From Alistipes finegoldii DSM 17242 (GTDB taxonomy: Bacteria > Bacteroidota > Bacteroidia > Bacteroidales > Rikenellaceae), in NCBI RefSeq assembly GCF_000265365.1, contig NC_018011.1:2249501-2313500 (forward strand): 64,000 nucleotides of DNA, written 5' to 3'. A program made the position numbers and the translations under genes. Shown in pieces: positions 8,835 to 19,200 of this stretch (its first letter is position 1; each line of letters starts with the position of its first letter). The notes beneath the pieces are model-generated. The model did no database searches. It saw nothing but the letters and a program-made list of their open reading frames with translations, and was not told where the DNA came from.

Positions 8835-10382
8835 TTATTTCGCGTACGAAACGGCGCGGGTTTCGCGGATGACGGTGATCTTCACCTGACCGGGATAGGT
8901 CATTTCGTCCTGAATCTTCTTGGCGATATCGTGCGAGAGCCCTTCCGATTCCTGATCCGAAAGTTTGTCGGCGCCGACGATCACGCGCAGTTCGCGGCCG
9001 GCCTGAATGGCATAGGTCTTGACGACGCCGGGGTATGACAGGGCGATGTCCTCCATCTCTTTCAGACGCTTGATGTAGCTCTCGACCACCTCGCGGCGTG
9101 CACCGGGGCGTGCGCCCGAAATGGCGTCGCAGACCTGAATGATCGGTGCGATCAGCGAGGTCATCTCCACCTCGTCGTGGTGGGCGCCGATGGCGTTGCA
9201 GACTTCGGGTTTCTCCTTGTATTTCTCGGCGAGTTTCATGCCGATGATTGCGTGCGGCAGTTCCGGTTCGTCGTCGGGCACCTTGCCGATGTCGTGCAGC
9301 AGACCTGCGCGGCGCGCCGTCTTGGGATTCAGACCCAGCTCCGCGGCCATGATGCCTGCGAGGTTCGCCGTTTCGCGGGCGTGCTGCAGCAGGTTCTGGC
9401 CGTAGGACGAGCGGTATTTCATTTTGCCGATCATGCGGATCAGTTCGGGATGCAGGCCATGGATGCCCAAGTCGATCGTGGTGCGTTTGCCGACCTCGAC
9501 GATCTCCTCCTCGATCTGTTTCTGGACTTTGGCCACCACCTCTTCGATACGGGCAGGGTGGATGCGACCGTCGGTCACCAGCTGATGGAGCGCCAGACGT
9601 GCGATTTCGCGGCGCACGGGGTCGAAACCGCTCAGGATAATGGCTTCGGGCGTGTCGTCCACGATGATTTCGATGCCGGTTGCGGCTTCCAGCGCACGGA
9701 TGTTGCGGCCTTCGCGGCCGATGATGCGGCCCTTGACCTCGTCGCTTTCGATGTTGAATACCGTCACGGCGTTTTCGATCGCCGTCTCGGTCGCCACGCG
9801 CTGGATCGACGCTACGATGATGCGCTTGGCCTCTTTGGTGGCGGTCATCTTCGCCTCTTCGATGGTCTCGTTTATGTAGCCGGCGGCTTCGGTCTTGGCC
9901 TCGGCCTTCATGTTCTCGATCAGGATGTTCTTGGCCTCCTCCGAGCTCAGGCCCGAAATCTGCTCCAGACGGACGTTCTGCTCGCGCATCATCTGATCGA
10001 CCTCCTCTTTCTTGTGTTCGAGGATCTGCAGCTGGTTCTGCATCTGCTCCTTCAGCCGGTCGTTTTCGCGGAGTTTGTTCTCCAGATCGCGCTGTTGGTT
10101 CTGCAGGTTGTTCTCGATCTGCTTGGCCCGCTGTTCGCTCTGCGCGATTTTCTGGTTGCGTTCGTTGACCTGCCGGTCGTATTCGCTCTTAAGCTGTATG
10201 AACTTCTCTTTTGCCTGCAGGATCCGCTCCTTCTTGATCATCTCGCCTTCGGCCTCGGCCTCCTTCAGGGCGGCTTCGCGGCGCTTGCGGATCGAGTTCT
10301 TGGTCACGAGGTTCGTAACGGCCATGTAGATCCCGATCGCCGCAATGGCTGAGATGCAGGCAACTAAAATAGTGGTATACAT
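8835..10382 (-). CDS. rny: ribonuclease Y
   Basis: A 515-residue membrane-anchored endoribonuclease that starts mRNA decay. An N-terminal membrane helix (about 4-22) is followed by a long charged coiled coil (about 30-190), a KH domain with GRIIGREGRNIRALE (about 217-231), and an HD domain with LLHDIGK (about 350-356). Length and order match the family. I chose the start MYTTILVAC at 10382; the upstream in-frame extension overlaps the predicted 6S RNA. Confidence 0.95.
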   Translation of the reverse strand: MYTTILVACISAIAAIGIYMAVTNLVTKNSIRKRREAALKEAEAEGEMIKKERILQAKEKFIQLKSEYDRQVNERNQKIAQSEQRAKQIENNLQNQQRDLENKLRENDRLKEQMQNQLQILEHKKEEVDQMMREQNVRLEQISGLSSEEAKNILIENMKAEAKTEAAGYINETIEEAKMTATKEAKRIIVASIQRVATETAIENAVTVFNIESDEVKGRIIGREGRNIRALEAATGIEIIVDDTPEAIILSGFDPVRREIARLALHQLVTDGRIHPARIEEVVAKVQKQIEEEIVEVGKRTTIDLGIHGLHPELIRMIGKMKYRSSYGQNLLQHARETANLAGIMAAELGLNPKTARRAGLLHDIGKVPDDEPELPHAIIGMKLAEKYKEKPEVCNAIGAHHDEVEMTSLIAPIIQVCDAISGARPGARREVVESYIKRLKEMEDIALSYPGVVKTYAIQAGRELRVIVGADKLSDQESEGLSHDIAKKIQDEMTYPGQVKITVIRETRAVSYAK

Positions 10383-10431
10383 GATTTTGTTGCTGTTTTG
10401 AGTTGTTATTATAAAGGGTTTGTTGTTGCAT

Positions 10432-10632
10432 AAAAAAACCGCATAGGATTCCTTAGTCTTGTTTGACGAATCTGCAAGATAAGTCACGTGTGGGGGCTCC
10501 GACAATCGCAATCGTCCAACGGTACGCCGCAGCATACACCCCGAAGGGTCAAGGCCTGATTTTGAAGCGCCGTGAGTTGCCCCAATTTAAAAAGTGTTCA
10601 GTTTCGCAAAGCTGTAAGGAATCTATGCGGGT
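10432..10632 (-). ncRNA. ssrS: probable 6S RNA (SsrS; Bacteroidales-1-like)
   Basis: The 322-base gap between zapA and rny can form an RNA of about 195 bases whose two ends pair. On the minus strand the 5' segment (10631-10615) and 3' segment (10455-10439) make about 16 bp with a single bulged C, and seven T follow directly (10438-10432), as in a factor-independent terminator. The size, the paired ends and the position next to zapA match 6S RNA, which binds the housekeeping RNA polymerase; in enterobacteria ssrS also neighbours zapA. The identity rests on structure by eye, not on a covariance search. Confidence 0.72.
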
Positions 10633-10704
10633 AGATTTTTTCCTTCGTATGTTAAAGAACGCTGTTCCGGTTTCAGGGCGCCGTTACGCGCACCTGCATG
10701 TCGT

Positions 10705-11004
10705 TTATCCTTTCAGGGCGTTGAGGTAGGCGTCTATCTCTTCCCCTAAGTGTCCCAGCCGTTTCAGGTCTTCGTCGCCCAGTTCGCGGCTTTGCCGCAT
10801 ATCGACGTTCGCAATGGCGAATTTCAGCGCCGCCATAGACAGATAGTCCTGATCCGTCCAGTTCTTGAAGTTGTTTTGCTTTATCGCGGCGAGGTAACTG
10901 TTCACCTCCCGTTCGGCCAGACGGTACATCTCCTCTTTTTCGCTGTCGATATTGAGCGAATAGCTTTTGCCTGCCAGTTTGAGTGTTATCGCCTGTTGTG
11001 CCAT
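10705..11004 (-). CDS. zapA: cell division protein ZapA
   Basis: A 99-residue cytoplasmic protein that bundles FtsZ filaments at the division ring. It has the ZapA pattern: a short N-terminal strand region (ITLKLAGKSYSLNI) followed by a helix containing EEMYRLAEREVN and a C-terminal helical tail. Start MAQQAITLK was chosen because the upstream extension is rich in Arg and unlike the family. It follows a coiled-coil gene and precedes the 6S RNA and rny. Confidence 0.88.
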   Translation of the reverse strand: MAQQAITLKLAGKSYSLNIDSEKEEMYRLAEREVNSYLAAIKQNNFKNWTDQDYLSMAALKFAIANVDMRQSRELGDEDLKRLGHLGEEIDAYLNALKG

Positions 11005-11099
11005 TGTTCTCGTTTCGTTTTTCTTGCTGCCTCCTGTGCGTCCTGCGGCCTTCCGGAGCCTCTGCCGTAACGGTGGGGTCCCCTCCCGCTGCGGCTTTG

Positions 11100-11393
11100 C
11101 TATTCGGGCCTTCCGAGCAGCGCGATGCACTTGTCCACCTCCCGCATAAGACGGTTGACGCGGGCCCGCGCTTTGTCCCGGTTACGGCTTCCGCCCGCCA
11201 GCCCTTCTGTCAGTTGCATGCGTGACAATTCTCCGTCGAGTTCGCGGATCCGCTCCTGCAGGGTGCGGTTTTCGGCTTTCAGGCTGTCGCGCTGCGCCGT
11301 CAGTTCCGCACATTGATCCGACAACCGTTTGTGGTCGTCCATGAGCTGCCGGATGCGGTTCTCGATATTTATTATCACACTTTTTTCGGCCAT
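11100..11393 (-). CDS. small coiled-coil protein upstream of zapA
   Basis: A 97-residue protein, mostly one long heptad-like helix rich in Glu, Arg, Leu and Asp (about 10-60), with a basic C-terminal part. No catalytic motif. It is 95 bases before zapA on the same strand and has its own -7 box, so a link with division is plausible; a ZapB-like partner role is only an inference from size, coiled coil and position. Confidence 0.75.
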   Translation of the reverse strand: MAEKSVIINIENRIRQLMDDHKRLSDQCAELTAQRDSLKAENRTLQERIRELDGELSRMQLTEGLAGGSRNRDKARARVNRLMREVDKCIALLGRPE

Positions 11394-11423
11394 CGGGTCA
11401 CGGGTAAAGTCCGTTTTACATCT

Positions 11424-11431
11424 CAAAGGTA
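11424..11431 (-). promoter_or_regulatory. -7 box for the coiled-coil/zapA genes
   Basis: TACCTTTG on the minus strand, 30 bases upstream of the coiled-coil gene start. Confidence 0.6.
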
Positions 11432-11457
11432 TGAAAAGGAACGCTAAAAAGCAAATT

Positions 11458-12756
11458 TTATTTCCCGGCGGCCCGGCCGTAGAGGTCGTAGTCGGCGGCG
11501 GAATCGATGCGAACGTCGTAGAAACGACCGCGCAGAAGCCGCTTTTCCGATGCCGGAATCAGGATCTCCTGATCCACTTCGGGCGAGTCGTACTGCGTGC
11601 GTCCCACGTAGTAATCGCCCTGCCGCGAGTCGATCAGCACCCGCTCGGTCCGGCCGACGCGGCGCAGGTTGTTTTCGAGCGATATTACGTTCTGAAGCGC
11701 CATGATCCGTTCGACGCGCTGCTGTTTGACCTCTTCAGGAATGTTGTCCTGCAATTTCTGCGCCGAATAGGTGCCTTCCTCCTCCGAATAGGCGAAGACC
11801 CCCAGCCGCTCGAAGCGTACGTCGCGCACGAACTCTTCCAGCTCGGCGAAATCGGCCTGCGTCTCGCCGGGATAGCCGACCAAGAGCGTGGTGCGCAGCG
11901 CCAGATCGGGGATGGCTTCGCGCAGGCGTCCGATCAGCGCATAGGCGTCGGCTTTGGTGTGGCGCCGCTGCATGGCCGAAAGCTGGGCGTCGGAGATGTG
12001 CTGGAACGGAATGTCGAGGTACTTGCAGATTTTGGGTTCCGAGGCCATGACTTCGATCACCTCGTCGGGGAATGCCGTGGGATAGGCGTAGTGCAGGCGT
12101 ATCCACTCGATGCCTCCGATGCGGCAGAGCCGGCGAAGCAGTTCGGCCAGCATCCGCCGGCCGTAGAGGTCGAGTCCGTAGTAGGTCGTATCCTGCGCGA
12201 TCACGATCAGCTCCTTCACGCCGCCGGCCGCGAGTTTGCGGGCTTCCTCTTCGAGCCTCTCCATCGGGACGGAGACATGTCCTCCGCGGATGAGCGGAAT
12301 GGCGCAGTAGCCGCATTTCCAGTTGCAGCCCTCGGAGATTTTCAGGTAGGCGTAATGCTTCGGCGTGGTCAGGTGCCGCTCGGTCTCCAGCGCCGGGTCT
12401 TCGACCGCGCCCAGCGCCCGGACGATGCCGTCCCACGTGCGGGCGCCGAAGAATTCGTCCACTTCGGGCAGTTCGGCCCGCAGCTCGTCGGCGTAGCGTT
12501 CCGAGAGACAGCCGACGACGAACAGCCGTTCGATCTTGCCGGCGTTTTTGGCCGCGGCCGCCCGCAGGATCATGTCGATCGACTCCTGCTTGGCGTCGCC
12601 GATGAATCCGCAGGTGTTGATCACGACGACCTTGGCGTCGGTGCGGTCGCTGTCGAAGAGCACCGCGTAACCCGCCGCGGCGAGCCGGGCCATCAGGTGC
12701 TCGCTGTCCACGGTGTTTTTCGAACAGCCCAGCGTTATGACGTTGATTTTTTTCAT
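11458..12756 (-). CDS. rimO: ribosomal protein S12 methylthiotransferase RimO
   Basis: A 432-residue radical SAM enzyme that adds a methylthio group to an Asp of ribosomal protein S12. The N-terminal UPF0004 domain carries LGCSKNTVDSEH (about 7-18) and further Cys in NTCGF and VGCLSERY; the radical SAM cluster is in SEGCNWKCGYCAIP; a TRAM domain forms the C-terminus. The start MKKINVIT is the family start. The KNTVDSE variant and the length favour RimO over MiaB. Confidence 0.93.
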   Translation of the reverse strand: MKKINVITLGCSKNTVDSEHLMARLAAAGYAVLFDSDRTDAKVVVINTCGFIGDAKQESIDMILRAAAAKNAGKIERLFVVGCLSERYADELRAELPEVDEFFGARTWDGIVRALGAVEDPALETERHLTTPKHYAYLKISEGCNWKCGYCAIPLIRGGHVSVPMERLEEEARKLAAGGVKELIVIAQDTTYYGLDLYGRRMLAELLRRLCRIGGIEWIRLHYAYPTAFPDEVIEVMASEPKICKYLDIPFQHISDAQLSAMQRRHTKADAYALIGRLREAIPDLALRTTLLVGYPGETQADFAELEEFVRDVRFERLGVFAYSEEEGTYSAQKLQDNIPEEVKQQRVERIMALQNVISLENNLRRVGRTERVLIDSRQGDYYVGRTQYDSPEVDQEILIPASEKRLLRGRFYDVRIDSAADYDLYGRAAGK

Positions 12757-12775
12757 GCGTTTCGTATTTCCTCCG

Positions 12776-12783
12776 CAAAGGTA
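12776..12783 (-). promoter_or_regulatory. -7 box for rimO
   Basis: TACCTTTG on the minus strand, 19 bases before the rimO start. Confidence 0.65.
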
Positions 12784-12806
12784 TGGATTATTCCCGGATT
12801 TATCGC

Positions 12807-12837
12807 AAAAAGAGCGGCGCACTTTCGGTGCGCCGCT
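12807..12837 (-). terminator. terminator of the second Sus-like operon
   Basis: A GC-rich 10-bp stem (AGCGGCGCAC/GTGCGCCGCT) with a short loop, followed on the minus strand by five T. It ends the four-gene operon before the rimO promoter. Confidence 0.75.
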
Positions 12838-12859
12838 GCTGCAGGGAGTCGGTGGGATA

Positions 12860-13705
12860 CTACCACATCACATGGATGCCGTATGCTTCGATGCCGTTGC
12901 CGAGCGAGGTCGAAGCGACGTCGACATAGCCCCAGAAGCGCGAGTCGGCCAGCATGAAGATCGTATAGGCCGGGCCTTTCACGATTTCGCGGACCTGAAT
13001 CGCCTCGTTCGTATTCGCGGCTGCGGACTGCAGCGCGCCGAGCAGGTCGTTTTTCACGGTGCCGATCATCAGCAGGTTCTGCTTCTTGTAGTGGAGTCCG
13101 CTCAGCACGCCGTTCTTGCCGCCGAAAGCGTTGATCTGGTCGGCATTTTCGAAACGCGCCGTGTTGAAGCTGATGGCGAATGATACGTTGGTCGTTCCCG
13201 TGACGTTGCCGTCCTCGTCCTTGTCGGTGCGGGTGCCGTTGAGCGTCGGTGCGAAACCTGTGACGTAGCATCCCGAACCGGAGGGAGTGCCCTTGACCTC
13301 GGTCGTGGGACCGTTGAAATAGAGCATGCTGCCCTGATAGGAGCTCTTGTTGGCGATACGGTTGAATGCGAACGCCGTCCAACGCTTGGTGTTGAGGGCC
13401 GTCTGCATCGTTTTGGGCTGGTTGGCGCCGTCGGCGCGGTCCAGCACCGTCAGCCACGACTTGCCGCGGCCTTCGAGCGTATTGACCATGTAGTTGTCGA
13501 TGGCGGCGTAATCCGCATCGCTGCCGGCCAGCGCTCCGTCGGTCAGACGCGATACGAACTGGATTTCGGCTTTGAACTTGTCCGAAGGGGGAGCGATCGT
13601 CTCTCCCGACTTGTACTCGTCCAGACCGTTGTCGCAGCCCGTGAAGACCGGGGCGGCAAGGGCGAGCGCCAGAAAAATGGATAAATATCTCTTCGTGTTT
13701 TTCAT
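12860..13705 (-). CDS. lipoprotein of unknown function in Sus-like operon
   Basis: A 281-residue predicted lipoprotein: signal peptide ending in VFTGC (Cys23) and mature DNGLDEYKSG. I do not recognise a domain. The body has many Asn, Thr and Gly and alternating hydrophobic residues, consistent with a beta-rich surface protein. It is the last gene after SusC, SusD and the EEP-fold hydrolase, 31 bases after that hydrolase, so it may be the surface binding protein, as SusE/SusF are in the starch system. That role is inferred from position only. Confidence 0.8.
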   Translation of the reverse strand: MKNTKRYLSIFLALALAAPVFTGCDNGLDEYKSGETIAPPSDKFKAEIQFVSRLTDGALAGSDADYAAIDNYMVNTLEGRGKSWLTVLDRADGANQPKTMQTALNTKRWTAFAFNRIANKSSYQGSMLYFNGPTTEVKGTPSGSGCYVTGFAPTLNGTRTDKDEDGNVTGTTNVSFAISFNTARFENADQINAFGGKNGVLSGLHYKKQNLLMIGTVKNDLLGALQSAAANTNEAIQVREIVKGPAYTIFMLADSRFWGYVDVASTSLGNGIEAYGIHVMW

Positions 13706-13736
13706 CTCTGTACTTTTTTAGCTGTTTGATACGCGC

Positions 13737-14561
13737 TTAATTCTTCAGTACGGCCGTGCCTGCGATGGGGTAGTGGTCCGAAATGACATTGAGCCGGTCG
13801 CCCTTGACGACTTTGTAGTCGCTGCAGCTCCATTTGCCCTGCGGGAAGCTGATGAAGTAGTCCAACTTGCTGTAACCGCCGAACGTGCCGTCGTTGTTGC
13901 AGAGCCGGGTGCCCGTCTTCTCATACTCGCGGATTGCGCTGGAGCTGGGACCGCAGTTCATATCGCCCATGATCAGCACGGGGATGTTTTCGGCAACGGC
14001 CGGAGCGATCGCGTGTTCGATGACCTCTTTGGCCTGACCCAAGCAGGTCTCGTCGCCGCCGAAAGCGTCGAGGTGGGTGCAGACGATGCGCACCTTCACC
14101 CCTTCGGGTTTGGAGTCGGTCGGAACCAGAATGTCTGCCCAGCCCGCCGAACGCTGGTCGGCGCCGGTGTACATGCCCAGCAGTACCGAAGCCGAATTGA
14201 CGATCGGGTATTTCGACAGAATGCCGTTGCCGTAGGCGCCGTTGTCCTTGTTGTAGGAGAAGACGAAGAACGGGAACATGCCGAGCGACTGTGCGCATTC
14301 GGTCAGCTTCTCGACCGAACTCATGCGTCCGGTCGCGGTTTCGAACTCGTTGAAGCAGACGATGTCGGGGTTTTCAGCCTTGATCTTTTCCATGGCCTCG
14401 GCGATTTCGAAATAGACTGCATTGGAGTTGTCGTCGTATTCGAACGACTTGATGTTCCACTCCATGCACTTCAGCTTGACGTCCTGTGCCTGTGCCGACG
14501 CGGCCGGGAGCATCATGCAGAGCAGTGCGCCTGCTCCGAGGATATATTTGTTGATTTTCAT
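13737..14561 (-). CDS. secreted endonuclease/exonuclease/phosphatase-fold hydrolase
   Basis: A 274-residue exported enzyme. After a cleavable signal peptide (about 1-25, ending ASAQAQ) come the EEP-fold motifs in order: EWNIK (about 34-38), the metal-binding Glu in FNEFET, the His of CTHLDAF, GDMN, and a C-terminal SDHYPI. All expected catalytic residues are present. The family cleaves phosphodiester bonds in nucleic acids, sphingomyelin or inositol phosphates; which one applies here is not visible. It lies within a Sus-like operon in place of the usual glycoside hydrolase. Confidence 0.88.
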   Translation of the reverse strand: MKINKYILGAGALLCMMLPAASAQAQDVKLKCMEWNIKSFEYDDNSNAVYFEIAEAMEKIKAENPDIVCFNEFETATGRMSSVEKLTECAQSLGMFPFFVFSYNKDNGAYGNGILSKYPIVNSASVLLGMYTGADQRSAGWADILVPTDSKPEGVKVRIVCTHLDAFGGDETCLGQAKEVIEHAIAPAVAENIPVLIMGDMNCGPSSSAIREYEKTGTRLCNNDGTFGGYSKLDYFISFPQGKWSCSDYKVVKGDRLNVISDHYPIAGTAVLKN

Positions 14562-14586
14562 AATCGTTTCTGTTCTTAAATATGGT

Positions 14587-16218
14587 TTAATAACCCTTGT
14601 TCTGCTTCAGGTAGACCGTGCCGGTGAATGCCCGCTGCGGAATGGGGAACACCTTGTTGTAAGTCGGATTGAAGGTGCGGCCCGGATAAACTTCCACCTC
14701 TTCGGCAACGATCTGGCCGTTGACCTTCTTCGAAATGACGCTGTACAGCGGCTTGGCGTAGGTCGTCGTGGCGATGCCCCAGCGGACTACGTCGATATGG
14801 CGGCTGGGCTGGAACTCGAAGGCCAGCTCGCAGCGGCGCTCGTTCATCAGCTGGGCCTTGGTGGCCTGACTGTTCTGCGGCAGACCTGCACGGTCGCGGA
14901 TCTGGTTGAGCAGCTGCTTGGCCTCGGCGTCGCCCTCGCCTTTGGTCCAGATCAGGGCTTCGGCCTTCATCAGCATCACGTCGGCATAGCGCAGCAGGCA
15001 GCAGTTGAGCGAGTTCCAGAGTTTGTCGCGCAGCGCGGACACCTCTTTGCCCTTGCAGTCGGCGCCTTCCCACGGGGAGATGAACTTGCGGCAGATCAGA
15101 CCTGCCGATACGTGGCCGGTCGTGTAGTCCGAGACGCTTCCGTCGGTGTTGTAACCGCCGAAGGTGATGTCACGGCCTACGAATTTGACGTGCTGGCCCG
15201 GATAGAGGATCGTTACGTCGCGGCGCTGGTCGCCCTCTTCGAACGCATCCCACAAATTCTTGCTAGGCGTGAAATACCCCCACGTGTTGTAGAGGCCCCA
15301 GCCAGCGTTGACGAAAGTTACGCCGTGGTAGCGGGCGCCGTTGGTATAGTCGCCTTCCAGCGAGAAGATGTACTCCTTGGAGTGGTTCTGCTCCTTGCGC
15401 CAGAGGTTGGCGTACGAGTTGAGCTTGTTCGACGGATCGATGTAGAGTTCGCGTTTGTCCGAACCGGTAAGCGCCATGATCTTGTTGCACATCTCCAGTA
15501 CGATGTCGTAGTATTTCGCGTCGTACTGCGCTGCATAGAGGGCTGCGCGGGCTGCGTATCCCCAAGCTGCGGCCTTGTGCGGAAGTCCGATCTGCGAGGC
15601 GTCGAGCTGCGAAAGGTAGGGAAGCATCTCGCCTGCCGTGCGCATGTCGGAGATGATCTGGTCGTAGTTCTGCAGTACGTGCGCCGGGCGCGGGGAGTCG
15701 ATTTCGGCGGCGGGAGTCGTGTCGAGGATAATCGGAATACCGCCGTTGGTGTCGTCGCCGTAATAGGGAACCATCCAGAGCATCGAGAAACCGCGGAAGA
15801 AATAGGCGGTGCCTACAGCCTGGTTTTTGTATCCCTGGTCCAGCTTCATGTCGGGGACCATCTTGATGATGTTGTTGGCCTTGGCGACATTCTGGTACAT
15901 CACCTCCCAAACACGCGAGACGTCGTTGTCGTTGGACGGCGACATGCGGAATTCGCGGATTTCATCGACCGACGGACGGGCGCGGCCGATCAGTATGTTG
16001 TCGCTGGCGCATTCGAGCCACATATGGCCGCGGCCGCAGATCTCCTCGCTCCAATAGGGCGAGACGAAGTGGTAAAGGGCGTAGATAGCTTGGTCTACAT
16101 CCTCTTTGGTCTTCCAAGTAGCGTCTTTGCCGTAAGGCTCCCTGTCGAGGAAATCGGAACAACCCGAAAGGCAGAAAGCGCTTATGGCCAGACAGAGGCT
16201 GAATATGGTTTTTTTCAT
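14587..16218 (-). CDS. SusD/RagB-like outer-membrane lipoprotein
   Basis: A 543-residue surface lipoprotein: signal peptide ending in LSGC (Cys20), then SDFLDREPYG, helical TPR-like regions, and a conserved C-terminal segment with QNKGY. SusD proteins bind the ligand and cap the SusC barrel. It starts 11 bases after the SusC gene and is followed 25 bases later by the EEP hydrolase. Confidence 0.94.
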   Translation of the reverse strand: MKKTIFSLCLAISAFCLSGCSDFLDREPYGKDATWKTKEDVDQAIYALYHFVSPYWSEEICGRGHMWLECASDNILIGRARPSVDEIREFRMSPSNDNDVSRVWEVMYQNVAKANNIIKMVPDMKLDQGYKNQAVGTAYFFRGFSMLWMVPYYGDDTNGGIPIILDTTPAAEIDSPRPAHVLQNYDQIISDMRTAGEMLPYLSQLDASQIGLPHKAAAWGYAARAALYAAQYDAKYYDIVLEMCNKIMALTGSDKRELYIDPSNKLNSYANLWRKEQNHSKEYIFSLEGDYTNGARYHGVTFVNAGWGLYNTWGYFTPSKNLWDAFEEGDQRRDVTILYPGQHVKFVGRDITFGGYNTDGSVSDYTTGHVSAGLICRKFISPWEGADCKGKEVSALRDKLWNSLNCCLLRYADVMLMKAEALIWTKGEGDAEAKQLLNQIRDRAGLPQNSQATKAQLMNERRCELAFEFQPSRHIDVVRWGIATTTYAKPLYSVISKKVNGQIVAEEVEVYPGRTFNPTYNKVFPIPQRAFTGTVYLKQNKGY

Positions 16219-16229
16219 GGTCGTAGTTG

Positions 16230-19200
16230 TTAGAAGTTGATGTTTACACCGAAGTTAAAGAAGCGCGACGTGGGATAGATACCGCTGTCGAGACCGTAGT
16301 TGCCTACTTCGGGGTCGGTGCCGGAGTAGCCGGTGATGGTGGCCACGTTGTCGATGCTCAGATAGACGCGGACCGAACCCTTCTCCATGCCGATGTGGCG
16401 GCTGATATGCTTGGGCAGCGTGTAACCCAGCGTGATGTTCTTCAGACGCAGGTAGTCGCCCTTTTCGAGGAAGATGTCCGAAACCTTGAGGTAGTTGCCG
16501 TTCATGTCGTCACTGAGGCCGAGTCGCGGATATTTGCTGGTCATGGGTTTGAAATCCCATGTGTTGTAAACATCGGTTGTTAGGTTACCCAAGTCTTGAC
16601 GACCGTTCATTCCCAACTGTTTCGTGCCGTTGTAGACATAATTGCCTGCGACGCCCTGAAACATAAAACTGAAGTCAAAACCTTTCCAATCGAGCGATCC
16701 TCCAAAAGAGTAGGTTTGTTTCGGAGTATAGGAGCGGGATAATACGCGGTCGTTGTCGTTGATTACGCCGTCGCCGTTGGTGTCGATGAAACGCAGGTCG
16801 CCGACCTTGGCATCGGGCTGCAGCATCTTGACCTCGCCGGTGTCGGGATCCTTACTGATATGACGGTCGATCTCGTCCTGCGAGCGGAAGATACCGTCCG
16901 TGCGGTAGATATAGTAAGAGTACCATGGGTGTCCTGCTCCTGAAGCAAAAAGCTGAATGCCGTTGAATGTGGGGTATTTGTGCATTACAATGGGCTGGGG
17001 GCCGTAGTCCTCTACATAACCTTTGTTGGTCGAGAAAGTGCCCCAGACATTGTAGTTGAACTTGCCTTGTGCGGCGCTGTTCCGATAGGATACGGAGAAC
17101 TCCCATCCCTTGTTGATTACGTGGCCCATATTACCCAGCGGCGCATTCTCTACACCCATCTGCGGCGGAATCGTGAGGTAATCGACGAGGTCCTTCGTTT
17201 CCTTGTTGTAATAATCGACGCTGACTTCGAGCGTGTTGTGGAGCATTGTCAGGTCCAGACCGGCACTGGTCTGGACGGTGGTCTCCCAGCGTGCGTCCGT
17301 ATTGGGGATGGTCGCCAGATAGGTTCCGTAATGGGTCGTGCCGCCGATAAGCGAACCGTCCGGGTAGATGGAGAGCGGAATGCTGGTCGGGTTGGGCAGG
17401 TTGTAGAGGTCTACGTTGCCGACCTTACCCCAGCCTGCACGGAATTTCACGAGGTCGAAGACCTTGTTGAGACCTGCATTCTGGAAGAATTTCTCCGAGG
17501 AGAGTTTCCACGATCCCGAAATGGCCGGGAACCAGTCGTAGTTCTTTGCTGCGGGCAGTTTCGACGATGCGTCGCGGCGGATGCTGCCGGTGAGGAAATA
17601 GCGGTCGTCGAACGAATAGCCGAGACGGGCAAGGAACGAGACCATCGAGTAGTCTACTATATCTTCGTTCGGGTTCTTGGTCCATGAGCCTGCGGCGCCC
17701 CATACCAGATTGTGGTCTTCGTTGGAGCCGTAGCCCTGCGTGCGGAAGTCGCGGAAATGTAGTTTCTTGTAGTCGGTGGTGAAACCCGCCATGGCGCTGA
17801 TGTGGTGGCGTCCGAAGACTTGCGCGTAGGTAGCCGTCGTTTCCCAAAGATAGTGGAAGTTGTTGTAGTTGAACTGCTCGCGGCTCGAAGTGCTCGATCC
17901 GCCCGGCACGTCGATGACGGGCGAGAATTCGTCCTCCTCGCGCATGTCGAGGTCGGCCGTGAACTCCGATTTCAGGGTCAGCGACGTGATCGGCTTGATT
18001 TCCAGCGAGGTGGTCGAGAATATCTTGGTGCGCGGGTAGCGGCGGTGCATGGTTTCGAGCTGGGCGACGGGATTCACGATGTTGGGACCCTCGACGCCGC
18101 TGGCCATGTCGGCCGACGAAGCGATACCGCCCCATTTCGGTTTGCCGTCGTTTCCGTAGACGATGTTGCCGTTTGCGTCGCGGTCATAAACCGATGCGGA
18201 AGCGGGAAACCACATGGCGCCGTAGATGGGGCCCGTGTGCGAGGTACTGATGTTGCCCTGTCCGTTGGAGTATTCGAAGTTTACGCGCTCCGACAATTTC
18301 AGCCATTTGACCGGCTTGAATTCCGTATGGAGTTTCGCACCCAGCGCTTGGCTCCATGTGTTGAGCAGGGTGCCTTCCTTTTTGTCGTAGGTTACCGAGA
18401 GGATCGACGAGAGCGTCTCGCTGCCGCCGGTAATCGACACGGCATAGTGCTGCGTCAGACCCGTGCGGAAGATTTCGTCGAGCCAGTCGGTGCGGGTGAC
18501 GTTGGCGCCTGCATAGACCTGCGGGTTGGCCAGATTGGGCAGCGAGCTGCCCGGCGAGTTCTCGACGGCCTTGCCCCAGACGTCGCAGAACTGCTGCGCG
18601 TTGAGCATCGTCGGGAGGTTCATGGAGCGTTCGAAGCCGACCGATACGTTGACGTTGACGCGGGCTTTACCTGCCTGCGCCTGACGTGTGGTGATCAGAA
18701 TTACACCGCTCGAACCTACCGAAGCACCGTAAATGGCGGCCGAGGCGGCATCTTTCAGGATGGTGATCGTCTCGATATCTTCGGCCATGTAGGGAGCGCC
18801 GGGGACACCGTCCACAACGACCAGCACGCCGTCGCCCGAAGTCGGGCCGATATTGTCGCGGCTGTATGCGGCGCTCTTGTCCGTGCCGTCGTCGTTGCCC
18901 TTCGAGCCGCGACCGCGGACGGTGAACGACGCTTTCTGCAGCGGGTCGCCCGACTGCTGGATCGTAACGCCCGGCATGCGGCCCTGCAGGAGGGTTCCGA
19001 GATCGGCGGCGCGGCTGCGGGCCGCATCGTCCACTTTGACGGTGGAGACGGCCATCGAGAGGTCCTCTTTACGCTGCGAGCCGTAACCGATGGCAACGAC
19101 TTCGCCGATCATCGTGGCGTCTTCTTCCATCGTGACGTTGATTTCCGTGCGGTTCATGACGGCCAGCGACTGCGGTTTGTAGCCGATGAACGAAAAGTCG

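Noticed and set aside
11329..12957. 540-codon plus-strand frame opposite rimO
   Set aside because: Shadow of rimO; composition is typical of a reverse-frame translation.
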